A stretch of DNA of 64,000 nucleotides from Arthrobacter sp. SX1312 (GTDB lineage Bacteria > Actinomycetota > Actinomycetes > Actinomycetales > Micrococcaceae). The stretch's first letter is position 1. The number at the start of each line of letters is the position of its first letter. Positions 43,709 to 53,422 of the stretch are shown here, piece after piece. The stretch lies in contig NZ_PJIM01000001.1 in the NCBI RefSeq assembly GCF_002929295.1, positions 542,040 to 606,039 of the forward strand, read 5' to 3'. Under the pieces are notes generated by a model. That model was given only the letters and a program-made list of their open reading frames with translations. It did no database searches and was not told the origin of the DNA. A program made the translations under genes and the position numbers.

Positions 43709-45667
43709 ATGACGATCAGCACCTTCCATCCGGCCACTCTCGACACCACCATCCGGCCCCAGGACGACCTCTTCCGGCACGCGAACGGCGTGTGGCTGAA
43801 GGACACGGTCATCCCCGACGACCGACCGCTCACGGGCTCGTTCACCGCCCTGCGCGATGCCTCGGAGCTCGCCGTCCGGACCATCATCGAGGAGGCCGCG
43901 GCGCAGGCGGCGGACGGTTCCACGGAGGGGCTGGACGCGAAGATCGGCACCCTGTACGCGGACTTCATGGACACGGCGCGCATCGAGGCCGAGGGTACCG
44001 CGCCGATCGTGCCCCTGCTCGAACGCATCCGGGCGGCGGCCACGGTCGAGGACCTCGTCGACCTCAGCGCCGGCCTCACCCGCTCCGGCGTCCAGGGCTT
44101 CGTGGCGCCGTACGTGAGCAACGACGCCGGCAATCCCGAGCGCTACCTGCTGCACCTGTACCAGTCGGGCCTCGGCCTGCCCGATGAGTCCTACTACCGC
44201 GAGGAGGGTTTCGCCGAGACCCGCGACAGGTACCGGGAGCTCCTCGCGCAGCTCTTCGAACTCGGCGGGACCACTGATCCGGCCGGCGCCGCGGCCCGCG
44301 TGCTCGCGCTCGAGACGCGCCTCGCGGCGTCGTCGATGGGGTCCGTGGAGCGGAGGGACCCGCAGAAGACGTACAACCTGGTGCAGCACGACGCCGTCGC
44401 CGGGCTGTCGGACCATCTCCTCCCGTGGCTGCGCATCATCACCGACACGTCGGACCAGGCTGCGGAGCTCGTGGTGAACCAGCCGGAGTTCGTGCGCGGA
44501 CTCGACGCCGCGCTGCGCTCCGAGGACCTCGGCACCTGGCGCGAGTGGCTCCAGAGCCGCGTCCTGCTGCACGCGGCCGACTACCTCGACGAGCGGTTCG
44601 TCGATGCCGCCTTCGCGTTCTACGGCACGCACCTCGCAGGGACTCCCCGCATCAAGGACCGCTGGAAGCGTGGCGTCGCCCTGGTCGAGGGTGCGGTCGG
44701 CGAGGCGATCGGGCAGCGGTACGTCGAACGGCATTTCCCGGCGACGCACAAGGCCGCCATGCTCGAACTGGTCGGCAACCTCATCGCCGCCTACGAAGCG
44801 AGCATCACGTCCCTGGCGTGGATGACGGACGAGACGCGGGAGCGCGCCCTCGAGAAGCTCTCGCAGTTCACCACGAAGATCGGCTACCCGGAGACGTGGA
44901 TCGACTACGGCCCGCTCGAGGTGCAGGCATCCGACCTCCACGGCAACGTGCTCCGCGCCGCCGAGTTCGAGCACCGCCGGCAGCTCGACAAGCTGGGCGG
45001 ACCGATCGACCGCGGCACCTGGCTGATGACACCGCAGACCGTCAACGCCTACTACATGCCCACCATGAACGAGATCGTCTTCCCGGCGGCCATCCTCCAG
45101 CCCCCGTTCTTCGACATCGAGGCCGACGACGCCGTCAACTACGGAGCGATCGGTGCGGTCATCGGCCACGAGATCGGCCACGGCTTCGATGACAAAGGGG
45201 CCCAGTTCGACGGCACCGGGCGCCTGCGCAACTGGTGGAGCGAGGCGGACAGGACCGCGTTCGACGCCCTGACCGGGCGGCTCGTCGCCCAGTACGCGGC
45301 GCTCGAACCGTCCGAGGTCGCGGGACAGACCGTCAACGGCGAACTCACCCTGGGCGAGAACATCGGCGACCTCGGCGGGCTCGGCATCAGCTACCGCGCG
45401 TACCTGCTGAGCCTCGGGGGTGCTCAGGCGCCGGAGATCGACGGACTGACCGGGACCCAGCGCTTCTTCCTCTCCTGGGCCACGTGCTGGCAGCAGAAGA
45501 TCCGGCCGGAGGAGGCGAAGCGCCGCCTGACCGTGGATCCGCACTCCCCCAACGAATTCCGCTGCAACCAGGTGGTCCGGAACCTGGAAGAGTTCCACGC
45601 GGCCTTCGGCCTCGGAGCGGAGGACCGGCTGTGGCTGGAGCCCGAGGACCGCGTGCGGATCTGGTAG
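43709..45667 (+). CDS. M13-family zinc metallopeptidase (neprilysin/PepO-like), 652 aa
   Basis: A cytosolic oligopeptidase; no signal peptide is seen. The N-terminal M13 domain (about residues 10-390) begins with the substrate-typical DDLFRHANGVWL. The peptidase domain has the zinc motif HEIGH (His487, Glu488, His491), the third ligand in ENIGDLGG, and NAYYMPTMNEIVFPAAILQPPFF. The ATG at 43709 has TCAGGAAG eight bases upstream. A probable -10, TAGGAT (43641-43646), lies back to back with the leuA promoter. Confidence 0.95.
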   Translation: MTISTFHPATLDTTIRPQDDLFRHANGVWLKDTVIPDDRPLTGSFTALRDASELAVRTIIEEAAAQAADGSTEGLDAKIGTLYADFMDTARIEAEGTAPIVPLLERIRAAATVEDLVDLSAGLTRSGVQGFVAPYVSNDAGNPERYLLHLYQSGLGLPDESYYREEGFAETRDRYRELLAQLFELGGTTDPAGAAARVLALETRLAASSMGSVERRDPQKTYNLVQHDAVAGLSDHLLPWLRIITDTSDQAAELVVNQPEFVRGLDAALRSEDLGTWREWLQSRVLLHAADYLDERFVDAAFAFYGTHLAGTPRIKDRWKRGVALVEGAVGEAIGQRYVERHFPATHKAAMLELVGNLIAAYEASITSLAWMTDETRERALEKLSQFTTKIGYPETWIDYGPLEVQASDLHGNVLRAAEFEHRRQLDKLGGPIDRGTWLMTPQTVNAYYMPTMNEIVFPAAILQPPFFDIEADDAVNYGAIGAVIGHEIGHGFDDKGAQFDGTGRLRNWWSEADRTAFDALTGRLVAQYAALEPSEVAGQTVNGELTLGENIGDLGGLGISYRAYLLSLGGAQAPEIDGLTGTQRFFLSWATCWQQKIRPEEAKRRLTVDPHSPNEFRCNQVVRNLEEFHAAFGLGAEDRLWLEPEDRVRIW

Positions 45668-45687
45668 GCCGCACCGCAGGGAACCGA

Positions 45688-45719
45688 CCGGCCCCGTGTC
45701 CCCCGGACGCGGGGGCCGG
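45688..45719. terminator. Terminator between the M13 peptidase and LCP genes
   Basis: An imperfect GC-rich hairpin (CCGGCCCCGTGTCC paired with GGACGCGGGGGCCGG) between convergent genes. Confidence 0.65.
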
Positions 45720-45741
45720 CCTGCGTCCCGGGGAGCCTTCC

Positions 45742-47304
45742 CTACAGGCCCGACGAGGACTGGCAGGTGACCTCGTCCGCGGTCTGTCCCTCCAGCGCGC
45801 TGCCGAGCGGCGGCACGACGACCCTGGAGCCCGTCGCCAGGTCCGCACCGACGAGCAGTTGGAGCCCGGCCGCCGACTCGTCGAGGGTGACCTGGCTCTG
45901 CGGCACGCCGAACCGGGCGGCGAGATCCGCCGCGGCCGCCTCGTAGCCCGAGCTGAAATAGACCTGCGACAACTCCGCCGGCACGGACGGGTAGGGTGCG
46001 GCCTGCGTGTACCCGGCCGCAACGAGGATCTTCTGCACCTCGGCCGCCCGCTCCGGGTCCGAGGTAGCGTTCACGACGAGGACCGGGACCGACCCCGGAT
46101 CGACCACCGGGGCCTCCGGGGTGGCGGGTGCCTGCGTGGTGGGTGCCTGCGTCGCGGGAGCGGTCGGCGTGGCCGAGGGTTCCGCTTCGTCCTCGGTGAG
46201 GCCCCGGTCCTCGCGCAGCGCGTCGAAGAGCGGCGCGGCCGCCTCCTCGTCGAGCACGAGGCGGTTGGGGTCCTCGACCCACTGCTCGGTGGGGACCGTC
46301 ACGAAGGCGATGTTGCCGAGGTCGACGTCCTTCATGCGGTCGGCGATCTTCAGCAGTTCCACGGGCCTCGACAAGCCCTCGTCCACCGTGAGGTTGCGTG
46401 TGACGGTGTCGGCGATCGCATAGAGACGGGGCAGATTGGTCAGGGTGCCTTCGGCCCGCACCTTGCGGGCCATGGAAGCCATGAAGGACTGCTGCGCCGC
46501 GATGCGCCCCGTGTCGCCCCCGTCGCCGAAACTGTGGCGCGTCCGCAGGAAGGCCAGGGCCTGGTCCCCCTCCACCTCGCTGGTCCCTGCGGGCAGGGTC
46601 AGACCGGAGTACTCGTCGTCCACGGGTTCCTCGACACAGACCTCGACGCCGCCGAGGGTGGAGGACAGCTCCTTGACCGCATCGAAATCCGCCATCATGA
46701 AGTGGTCGATCGAGAGTCCGGTCAGATTGTTGATCGCAGCGACGGTGCATCCGGGACCGCCCTCGCCGAGCGCGCCGTTCAGCTGGCCGAGATCCATCGC
46801 CGGGGAGGCCTCCCCCGTCTCGGGGTTCACGCAGCTGGGTAGGGGCACCAGCAGATCGCGGGGGAACGAGACGACGGCGACGTCCTCCCGGTCGGCGGAG
46901 AGCGTCAGCAGCATCATGACGTCCGAATTGCCCTCCCCGGCCGAGTCGTCCTCGCTGCCGAAGAACTTCCCCGAGTTGCCCGTCCGCGTGTCCGTGCCGA
47001 GGATGAGGATCTGGACGGGGTCAGTACTGGAGTCGACGGGAAGCGCCGATTCCCCGTTCTGCCCCAGGTTGAGCGGGGAGGTGGCGACGTTCGACTGCAG
47101 GCGGAACACCTGGACCGCGACGAACACCACGGAGGCGAGGAGCACGGATGCCATCACTATGGCCCCGACGGCCAGCCCGCGGTGCCGCCTCCCGCGGCCC
47201 AGGTGCCGTCCGGCCGGGGCCGTGTCGACGGACGCATCACCCGGGACCGCCGCGGGGGCGTCGCCGGCGCTCTGCGCGCCATCGCTGGATGGTCGGCGGG
47301 TCAT
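45742..47304 (-). CDS. LytR-CpsA-Psr family cell-wall glycopolymer ligase with LytR_C domain, 520 aa
   Basis: A cytosolic Arg-rich start, one membrane helix (about residues 45-67) and an extracellular LCP domain (about 95-320) with PVQILILGTDTRTGN, VVSFPRDLLVPLPSC, HFMMADFDAVKELSSTLGGVEVCV and ALAFLRTRHSFGDGGDTGRIAAQQ, which supply the lipid phosphate-binding arginines and aspartates. A Pro/Thr/Ala linker (about 395-425) leads to a LytR_C domain (PVLVVNATS). It probably attaches teichoic-acid- or arabinogalactan-like polymers to peptidoglycan. GGAG stands eight bases before the ATG. Confidence 0.93.
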   Translation of the reverse strand: MTRRPSSDGAQSAGDAPAAVPGDASVDTAPAGRHLGRGRRHRGLAVGAIVMASVLLASVVFVAVQVFRLQSNVATSPLNLGQNGESALPVDSSTDPVQILILGTDTRTGNSGKFFGSEDDSAGEGNSDVMMLLTLSADREDVAVVSFPRDLLVPLPSCVNPETGEASPAMDLGQLNGALGEGGPGCTVAAINNLTGLSIDHFMMADFDAVKELSSTLGGVEVCVEEPVDDEYSGLTLPAGTSEVEGDQALAFLRTRHSFGDGGDTGRIAAQQSFMASMARKVRAEGTLTNLPRLYAIADTVTRNLTVDEGLSRPVELLKIADRMKDVDLGNIAFVTVPTEQWVEDPNRLVLDEEAAAPLFDALREDRGLTEDEAEPSATPTAPATQAPTTQAPATPEAPVVDPGSVPVLVVNATSDPERAAEVQKILVAAGYTQAAPYPSVPAELSQVYFSSGYEAAAADLAARFGVPQSQVTLDESAAGLQLLVGADLATGSRVVVPPLGSALEGQTADEVTCQSSSGL

Positions 47305-47458
47305 GCCGGGGCTCCTTCAGGTGCTTGGTCGGACGTACGGGACGGCGGCCGGACGGCGCACCGGTGCACGGTGGCAGGTGAGAAAGTCGGTCGGCCGGAT
47401 GGGCCTGCAGGCGGAGTGTCCCGGCGGTCCAACGAGCGGTGCCGGGAAGTAGTGCCCG

Positions 47459-48388
47459 CTAGAACCCTAGCTTGACGAGCTGCTTGGGATCGCGTTGCCA
47501 GTCCTTGGCCACCTTGACGTGGAGGTCCAGGTAGATCCTCGTCCCCAGCAGGGCCTCGATGCCCCGGCGCGCGTTCATCCCCACCTCACGGAGCCGTGCC
47601 CCACCCTTGCCGATGATGATGGCCTTCTGCGACGGACGTTCCACGTACAGGTTGACGTGGACATCGAGCATCGGATCGTCGTCCCTGCGCCCCTCCCTCG
47701 GGATCATCTCCTCCACCACGACGGCGAGGGAATGCGGGAGTTCGTCGCGGACGCCCTCCAGGGCGGCCTCGCGGACCAGTTCGGCCACCATGACGGCTTC
47801 CGGTTCATCCGTCAGCTGCCCGTCCGGGTACAGGACGGGGGATTCGGGCATGTGCCTGCTGAAGACCTCGGCGACGGTGGCCACCTGGAATCCGTCGGCG
47901 GCGGAGACGGGAACGATGTCGGCCCACCCGTCGGCACCCGCCACCTCGGTGCCGAGCTTCGCGACGGCGAGGAGCTGTTCCGTGAGGGCCTGCCGGTCCA
48001 CGAGATCCGTCTTGGTGACCACCGCGATCAGGGGCTTGCGGTTCAACCGGGCCAGCTGCTCGGCGATGAAGCGGTCGCCGGGACCGATCTTCTCGTTGGC
48101 GGGGAGGCAGAAGCCCACGGCGTCCACCTCGGAGAGGGTGTCGGCGACGAGGTCGTTGAGCCGCTGGCCCAGCAGCGTGCGGGGGCGGTGGAGTCCGGGG
48201 GTGTCGACGAGGACGATCTGCGAGTCCTCGCGGTTCACGATCCCCCGGATGGTGTGGCGGGTGGTCTGCGGCTTGGCCGAGGTGATGGCGACCTTCTTCC
48301 CCACGAGGGCGTTCGTGAGGGTCGACTTGCCTGCGTTCGGCCGTCCGACGAGCGAGACGAATCCGGCCCTGTGCTTAGCGTCGCTCAT
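47459..48388 (-). CDS. era: GTPase Era, 309 aa
   Basis: A ribosome-assembly GTPase that binds 16S rRNA. G motifs are GRPNAGKS at 15-22, DTPG near residue 63 (LVDTPGLHRPRTLLG) and TKTD. The C-terminal KH domain is seen in KAIIIGKGGARLREVGMNARRGIEALLG. It overlaps the CBS-protein gene by 14 bp and ends the phoH-ybeY-CBS-era operon, whose products act on rRNA maturation. Confidence 0.96.
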   Translation of the reverse strand: MSDAKHRAGFVSLVGRPNAGKSTLTNALVGKKVAITSAKPQTTRHTIRGIVNREDSQIVLVDTPGLHRPRTLLGQRLNDLVADTLSEVDAVGFCLPANEKIGPGDRFIAEQLARLNRKPLIAVVTKTDLVDRQALTEQLLAVAKLGTEVAGADGWADIVPVSAADGFQVATVAEVFSRHMPESPVLYPDGQLTDEPEAVMVAELVREAALEGVRDELPHSLAVVVEEMIPREGRRDDDPMLDVHVNLYVERPSQKAIIIGKGGARLREVGMNARRGIEALLGTRIYLDLHVKVAKDWQRDPKQLVKLGF

Positions 48389-49685
48389 TGTCAGCCTCTA
48401 TCGTCTCTCGTTCGTCGTGCGCTGTGTGCTCGGGCGGCAGGCGGTAGGTGATCACGTGGGAGACCCTGTTGCGGCGCCCCTCCACGCGTTCGGCCCGCAG
48501 CCCGATACCGTCAATTGTGACCTCTGATCCGACGATCGGCACCCTGCCCAGGGTCTTGGCCAGCAGGCCGCCGACCGTGTCCACCTCTTCATCGTCCAGG
48601 TCGATCCCGAAGAGCTCACCGAGGTCGTCGATCCCCATGCGGGCGCTCACCCGGTACTCGCCGCCGTCGAGCTGTTCCTGCTCCGGCACCTCGGAGTCGT
48701 ACTCGTCCACGATCTCGCCGACGATCTCCTCGATGAGGTCCTCGAGCGTGACCAGACCGGCCGTGCCGCCGTATTCGTCGATGACGATGGCCACGTGGGT
48801 GGACTCGCGCTGCAGTTCGCGCAGCAGGTCGCCGACCGGCTTGGACTCCGGGACGTACCGCGCGGGTCGGCAGTCGGCGTCGACGGGACGGGAGAGGTTC
48901 GACGCGGGCCGTCCGTGGAGGTTCGCCACGACGTCCTTCAGGTACAGCAGCCCACGGATGTCGTCCGAGCTCTCTCCGATGACGGGGATCCGGGAGTAGC
49001 CCGAGCGGATGAAGAGGGACATGGCCTGGCTCAGCGTCGAGCCGGACTCGATGGTGACCATGTCGGTGCGCGGGACCATGACCGAGCGGACCTTGGTGTC
49101 CCCGAGTTCGAACACCGAGTGGATCAGCTCCGCCTCGTTGTCCTCGATCATCTCGGCGTCGGACGCTCGGGAGAGGAGTTCCCTGAACTCCTCCTGCGTG
49201 AAGAACGCGGCTTCGTCGCGGGCTGCGCCCGGTGTGATCGAGCTGCCGATGCGCACGAGCCACCTGGGAATCGGGCCGAGGATCACGCACAGGAAGGACA
49301 CGAGCCCGGCCGTCAGGCGGACGACGGCCGGAGCGTGGGTGCGCCCCAGCTGACGGGGTGACACACCGACGATCACGAAACCGATGGCGGCCATCACAGC
49401 GGTGGCGAGGAGTCCCGCCAGCCAGATGCTGTCGAGCAGGTCGTGGAAGAGGATCGCGACGGCGACGGCACCGGCCATCTCGAACCACACCCGCCAGAAC
49501 CGGAGGGCGTGCATGTGGGCGACGGGCGCGTCGAGGATGCGGCTGATCGACCCCCTCCGGGACTCCTGCACGAGGGCCTCGCCCTCCTGGCGCGGCAGGT
49601 AGCTGAAGGCCGCCTCGGCGGCCGTGACGAGGGCGGCCGTGAGCGCGAAGAGCAACCCCATCAGTGCGAGTAGCCAGATGGTCAA
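48375..49685 (-). CDS. CNNM/CorC-like membrane protein with CBS pair (HlyC/CorC family), 436 aa
   Basis: A DUF21/CNNM membrane domain (about residues 1-180, four helices) is followed by two CBS domains ([20 protein letters not shown], then [24 protein letters not shown]) and a C-terminal CorC_HlyC transporter-associated domain. Such proteins are linked to magnesium or cobalt efflux. The start is TTG, overlapping the ybeY stop (TTGA), with GGAGA about seven bases upstream. Confidence 0.92.
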   Translation of the reverse strand: MTIWLLALMGLLFALTAALVTAAEAAFSYLPRQEGEALVQESRRGSISRILDAPVAHMHALRFWRVWFEMAGAVAVAILFHDLLDSIWLAGLLATAVMAAIGFVIVGVSPRQLGRTHAPAVVRLTAGLVSFLCVILGPIPRWLVRIGSSITPGAARDEAAFFTQEEFRELLSRASDAEMIEDNEAELIHSVFELGDTKVRSVMVPRTDMVTIESGSTLSQAMSLFIRSGYSRIPVIGESSDDIRGLLYLKDVVANLHGRPASNLSRPVDADCRPARYVPESKPVGDLLRELQRESTHVAIVIDEYGGTAGLVTLEDLIEEIVGEIVDEYDSEVPEQEQLDGGEYRVSARMGIDDLGELFGIDLDDEEVDTVGGLLAKTLGRVPIVGSEVTIDGIGLRAERVEGRRNRVSHVITYRLPPEHTAHDERETIEADNERR

Positions 49686-50155
49686 GCGCGCGTCTCCTGA
49701 GGGGCGTTACCGCCGAGGAAATCGGACAGGAGCTGGCGCTGCAGACCGAACATCTCCTTCTCCTCCTCGGGTTCCGCGTGGTCGTAACCGAGGAGGTGGA
49801 GGACCCCGTGGGTCGTCAGCAGCAGCAGCTCCTCATGCGTGCTGTGCCCTGCGGCGGCGCCCTGCGACGCCGCGACCTCCGGGCACAGGACGATGTCACC
49901 GAGGAGCCCGGCCGGCGTCACCCGGCCCGGCGTACCCGGTCGCAACTCGTCCATGGGGAAGGAGAGCACGTCGGTGGGACCGGGCTCGTCCATCCACTCG
50001 ACGTGCAGCTTCTCCATCGCGGCGACGTCCACGAGGATGACCGACAGCTCCGCCTCGGGGTGGACGAAGAGCGATTCGAGCAGGAAGTTCGCCAGGCGGA
50101 CGAGGGACGCTTCGTCGACGTCGTGCCCGGACTCGTTGTTGACCTCGACGCTCAT
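49682..50155 (-). CDS. ybeY: Endoribonuclease YbeY, 157 aa
   Basis: A single-strand endoribonuclease for 16S rRNA 3'-end maturation and ribosome quality control. The zinc motif is [16 protein letters not shown]; the preceding ETDVLSF-type block is [12 protein letters not shown]. It overlaps phoH by ATGA upstream and the CBS gene by TTGA downstream. Confidence 0.95.
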   Translation of the reverse strand: MSVEVNNESGHDVDEASLVRLANFLLESLFVHPEAELSVILVDVAAMEKLHVEWMDEPGPTDVLSFPMDELRPGTPGRVTPAGLLGDIVLCPEVAASQGAAAGHSTHEELLLLTTHGVLHLLGYDHAEPEEEKEMFGLQRQLLSDFLGGNAPQETRA

Positions 50156-51186
50156 CGGACGGCCGCCGGCCGGCCGGTGTGCGCCTGGGCGGCGCGCTGG
50201 GTCTCGTCCCAGGTGCCGTAGGCGCTGACGATGTCCCCGACGAGCCGGTGCCGGACGACGTCGGAGGCGTCGAGCTCGCTGAAGTACACGTCGTCGACGT
50301 CGCGGAGGATCTCGCTGACGACGCGCAGGCCCGAGCTCGTGCCGCTGGGCAGGTCGACCTGGGTGATGTCGCCCGTCACCACCATCTTCGAACCGAAGCC
50401 GAGGCGCGTGAGGAACATCTTCATCTGTTCCGGGGTGGTGTTCTGGGCCTCGTCCAGAATGATGAACGCGTCATTGAGCGTCCGGCCACGCATGTAGGCG
50501 AGCGGGGCCACCTCGATGGTGCCGGCCGCCATCAGGCGCGGGATGGAGTCGGGGTCCATCATGTCGTGCAGCGCGTCGTACAGGGGGCGCAGGTACGGGT
50601 CGATCTTGTCGTTGAGGGTTCCCGGCAGGAATCCGAGACGCTCCCCCGCCTCGACGGCCGGCCGGGTCAGGATGATCCGGTTCACTTCCTTGTGCTGCAG
50701 CGCCTGCACGGCCTTGGCCATCGCCAGGTAGGTCTTGCCGGTACCTGCCGGACCGATGCCGAACACGATGGTGTTGCGGTCGATCGCGTCGACGTAGGTG
50801 CTCTGGTTGAGGGTCTTCGGGCGGATCGTCCTGCCGCGCGAGGAGAGGATGTTGACGGACAGCACCTCCGCCGGGCGGGCAGCGCTCTGCGTCTTCAGCA
50901 TGCTGACCAGCTGCTCCAGGACCTGGGGCGAGACCGGCGCGTTGTTGGCCGCCATGGAACGGACCTCCGCGACGAGCCGCTCGGTCCGCAGCACGTCGGC
51001 CGAGGGACCGGTGATGGTCAGCTCGTTGCCGCGGGCATGGAGACCGACGCCGGGGAAGGAGTCCTCGATCAGCCGCAGCGCCTCGTCGTTGGATCCCAGC
51101 GCCTGCACCATCTGCTCCGTCGAGTCGAAGAGGAACACCCTGGTGTCGAGTCCTGCCGCGTTGATGCCTGTTGAAGTTTCGCTCAT
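50152..51186 (-). CDS. phoH: PhoH-like NTPase, 344 aa
   Basis: An N-terminal KH-like RNA-binding part (about residues 20-95) precedes the PhoH ATPase with Walker [47 protein letters not shown] (Walker B) and [12 protein letters not shown]. PhoH with YbeY and Era forms the common rRNA-processing operon. The ATG at 51186 is chosen because the frame upstream is not conserved in composition. The end overlaps ybeY by ATGA. Confidence 0.94.
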   Translation of the reverse strand: MSETSTGINAAGLDTRVFLFDSTEQMVQALGSNDEALRLIEDSFPGVGLHARGNELTITGPSADVLRTERLVAEVRSMAANNAPVSPQVLEQLVSMLKTQSAARPAEVLSVNILSSRGRTIRPKTLNQSTYVDAIDRNTIVFGIGPAGTGKTYLAMAKAVQALQHKEVNRIILTRPAVEAGERLGFLPGTLNDKIDPYLRPLYDALHDMMDPDSIPRLMAAGTIEVAPLAYMRGRTLNDAFIILDEAQNTTPEQMKMFLTRLGFGSKMVVTGDITQVDLPSGTSSGLRVVSEILRDVDDVYFSELDASDVVRHRLVGDIVSAYGTWDETQRAAQAHTGRPAAVR

Positions 51187-51642
51187 ACCTCGGCCGTCCG
51201 GCCTTCGATCGCCCCTCATCCGAATTGTCGTACTGGTGTCGTACGGGTGGTTCCGTCCCGTGTCCGCCCATGGGGCAGGGATGCCAATGATACGCCACCC
51301 CGCCTGTCCCGGTCCTTCCGTCAACATGTCCCGTGCGCTCCCCATTCCCCGGGAGGGGCCGGAATGCAAGCCGTTTCTCGGGCTGCCCCTCGGCCGCCCG
51401 TCGGTCCCGGAATTCATAGCGAACAGGCCACGGCTTCGTATCGATCAGGTTTCAGTCATCCCCAGTGTCGATATTCGACCCGGCACCGCTGCCGCCCTGT
51501 GCCAAGCTGAAACAGGTCCACCCTGAGCAGTCCGCCACCGCCCGCGCCAGGGTCGGAGCCGCCGGAGCACACCCCGGGACCACACCACCTGTTGCCGGGA
51601 ACCACCGATCGTCCCGCGCGCATTCGACGGAAGGAGGCAAGC
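51187..51642. other. Divergent intergenic region between phoH and the GerMN gene
   Basis: 456 bp without a convincing gene. It holds a direct repeat TGTCGTAC at 51226-51233 and 51237-51244 (11-bp phase) and a minus-strand -10-like TATCAT (51292-51287). Open frames here overlap each other and have no start signals. Part of the left side must be the phoH leader. Confidence 0.5.
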
Positions 51643-52632
51643 ATGAACCACCAGGACCCGCTGAGGAAGAACCGGCTGGGGCTCGGCGGCATCCTCCTGG
51701 CCTCCGGTGCCGTGCTGCTGGGGACCGGCGCCTTCCTCCTCCCCGATCTGGGGCTGCCGTCGAGCAATGCGCAGATGGCTCCCCTTCCCGATCCCCGCGC
51801 GACGACGACGGACGAGCGCGCCGCCACCGATCCACCCGATGAGGCCTCGGGGCGGGGCCCCACCGAGGGCCCGTCGGACACCGCCCGACCGCTCGTGCCC
51901 GTCTACTGGCTCGGCGCCGACGACGGCGCCGAGCGGCTCTTCCGCGAGTACCTGGCCGCGCCGGAGGATTCAGCCGGCGATCCGATCGCGGATGCCGTCC
52001 GGCTGATGACCTCGGCGCAGCCCCTCGATCCCGACTACCACTCGTCCTGGCGGGCGGCTTCGAACGTCAGCTCATCCGTCTCGACGAAGAACGTCATCAC
52101 CCTCGACATCTCCTCCGACGCCTTCCCGCGGCGCCTCGACGAGGAGCAGGGGCGGCTGGCACTGCAGCAGCTCGTGTACACGGCTACTGCGGCGGCCTCG
52201 GACGCGGGGCTGATCGCGGGCGGCGAGGCGAGCTCGGTCGTCGTGCTGGTCGACGGCGCGGCGGATCACCGTGCCTTCGGGTCCATCGACCTGGGCGGGG
52301 AATGGACCCGGGATACCGCGACCCTCGCGCCACTGTGGATCATCGATCCGCAGGAGGGTGTGCAGGTCGACTCCGGGAGCCTGACCATCCACGGGATCGG
52401 CCCGGCCTCGGAGGACGAACTGGCCTGGCGGATCGACCGAAGCGTCGACGGATCGGCGGAGGGTGGCACGGAACTCTTCCGGGACGGTTCCGTCGACATC
52501 ACCCCCCAGGACGGCGCCCCGGGTGCCTACTCGTTCCCGGTGACCCTGCCACCGGGGCGGTACGAGATCACCGTCTCGGTTCCCTCGGACGACGGGGAGT
52601 CGGCGGACTCGAAGACCGTCGTCGTCGACTAG
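51643..52632 (+). CDS. Membrane-anchored GerMN-Gmad2 protein, 329 aa
   Basis: One N-terminal membrane segment (about residues 14-35; no lipobox), then a Pro/Thr/Arg-rich linker. A GerMN (sporulation/spore germination-like) domain spans about 85-215, with VPVYWLGADDGAERLFREYL and SVSTKNVITLDISS. A Gmad2 immunoglobulin-like domain follows (about 235-325), with SGSLTIHGIGPASEDELAWRI and LPPGRYEITVS. This pairing is a secreted-side protein of unknown role common in actinobacteria. A perfect AAGGAGG precedes the ATG by five bases. Confidence 0.85.
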   Translation: MNHQDPLRKNRLGLGGILLASGAVLLGTGAFLLPDLGLPSSNAQMAPLPDPRATTTDERAATDPPDEASGRGPTEGPSDTARPLVPVYWLGADDGAERLFREYLAAPEDSAGDPIADAVRLMTSAQPLDPDYHSSWRAASNVSSSVSTKNVITLDISSDAFPRRLDEEQGRLALQQLVYTATAAASDAGLIAGGEASSVVVLVDGAADHRAFGSIDLGGEWTRDTATLAPLWIIDPQEGVQVDSGSLTIHGIGPASEDELAWRIDRSVDGSAEGGTELFRDGSVDITPQDGAPGAYSFPVTLPPGRYEITVSVPSDDGESADSKTVVVD

Positions 52633-52655
52633 CGGACGGACTCGCGCGACGCGGA

Positions 52656-53420
52656 CTACCAGCGCCCGAGCAAGTGGTTCAACAGCACCAGGGCCGCAGG
52701 GCCGGCCGTCGAGGAGCGCAGCACGTGCGGGCCCAGGCGCGCAGCATCGGCTCCGGCGGCGCGCAGCTTCCCCAGTTCCGCCTCACTGATCCCACCCTCC
52801 GGTCCGACGACGACGGCCGTCGAGGTCCCGTGCGACGGCCCGCCCGCGAGCAGCGCGGACACCTGGTCGGCGAGCGGGAGGTCGGCGTCCTCGTGGAGGA
52901 CGATCATGCGGTCGACGGTCTCCGCCCACGCGGCCAGCCGCGACGTGTCCATCACGGCATGGACCTCGGGCACGAACGAGCGCCGCGACTGTTTCGATGC
53001 CGCCGACACGAGCGACACCCACTTCTGCCGGCCCTTCTCGGCCTTGTCGCCGCGCCAGCGCACGATGCTCCGCTCGGCATGCCAGGGCACGACGGCGTCG
53101 ATCCCGAGTTCCGTCGCCGCCTCCACGGCCTGCTCGTCGCGTCCGCCCTTGGCGAGGGCCTGGACGAGGATCAGCCGGTGCCGCGGTGCGGGCTCCTGGC
53201 CGGCCGTCTCCACGGCGACCTCGACGGTCCCGCTCCCGACGGCCGTGATGACGCCGCCGATCCGGAAACCGGCACCGTCGGAGACATCGAGGTGCTCGCC
53301 CGCGCCGAGGCGGCGGACGGTGGCAGCGTGCCGCCCCTCGTCCCCGCCGAGCACGAAGACACTGCCGGGGGTCGCCGCACGGACCGCCTCACCCGGTCCG
53401 AAGAACAGGGGACGCGTCAT
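52656..53420 (-). CDS. rsmE: 16S rRNA (uracil1498-N3)-methyltransferase, 254 aa
   Basis: A SPOUT-class methyltransferase. An N-terminal PUA-like domain (HAATVRRLGAGEHLDVSDG) precedes the knotted SAM site: VVVGPEGGISEAELGKL and ARLGPHVLRSSTAGPAAL. Other blocks are LVQALAKGGRDEQAVEAATELG and QSRRSFVPEV. It starts two bases after the dnaJ stop, in the hrcA-dnaJ-rsmE cluster. Confidence 0.95.
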   Translation of the reverse strand: MTRPLFFGPGEAVRAATPGSVFVLGGDEGRHAATVRRLGAGEHLDVSDGAGFRIGGVITAVGSGTVEVAVETAGQEPAPRHRLILVQALAKGGRDEQAVEAATELGIDAVVPWHAERSIVRWRGDKAEKGRQKWVSLVSAASKQSRRSFVPEVHAVMDTSRLAAWAETVDRMIVLHEDADLPLADQVSALLAGGPSHGTSTAVVVGPEGGISEAELGKLRAAGADAARLGPHVLRSSTAGPAALVLLNHLLGRW

Positions 53421-53422
53421 GG

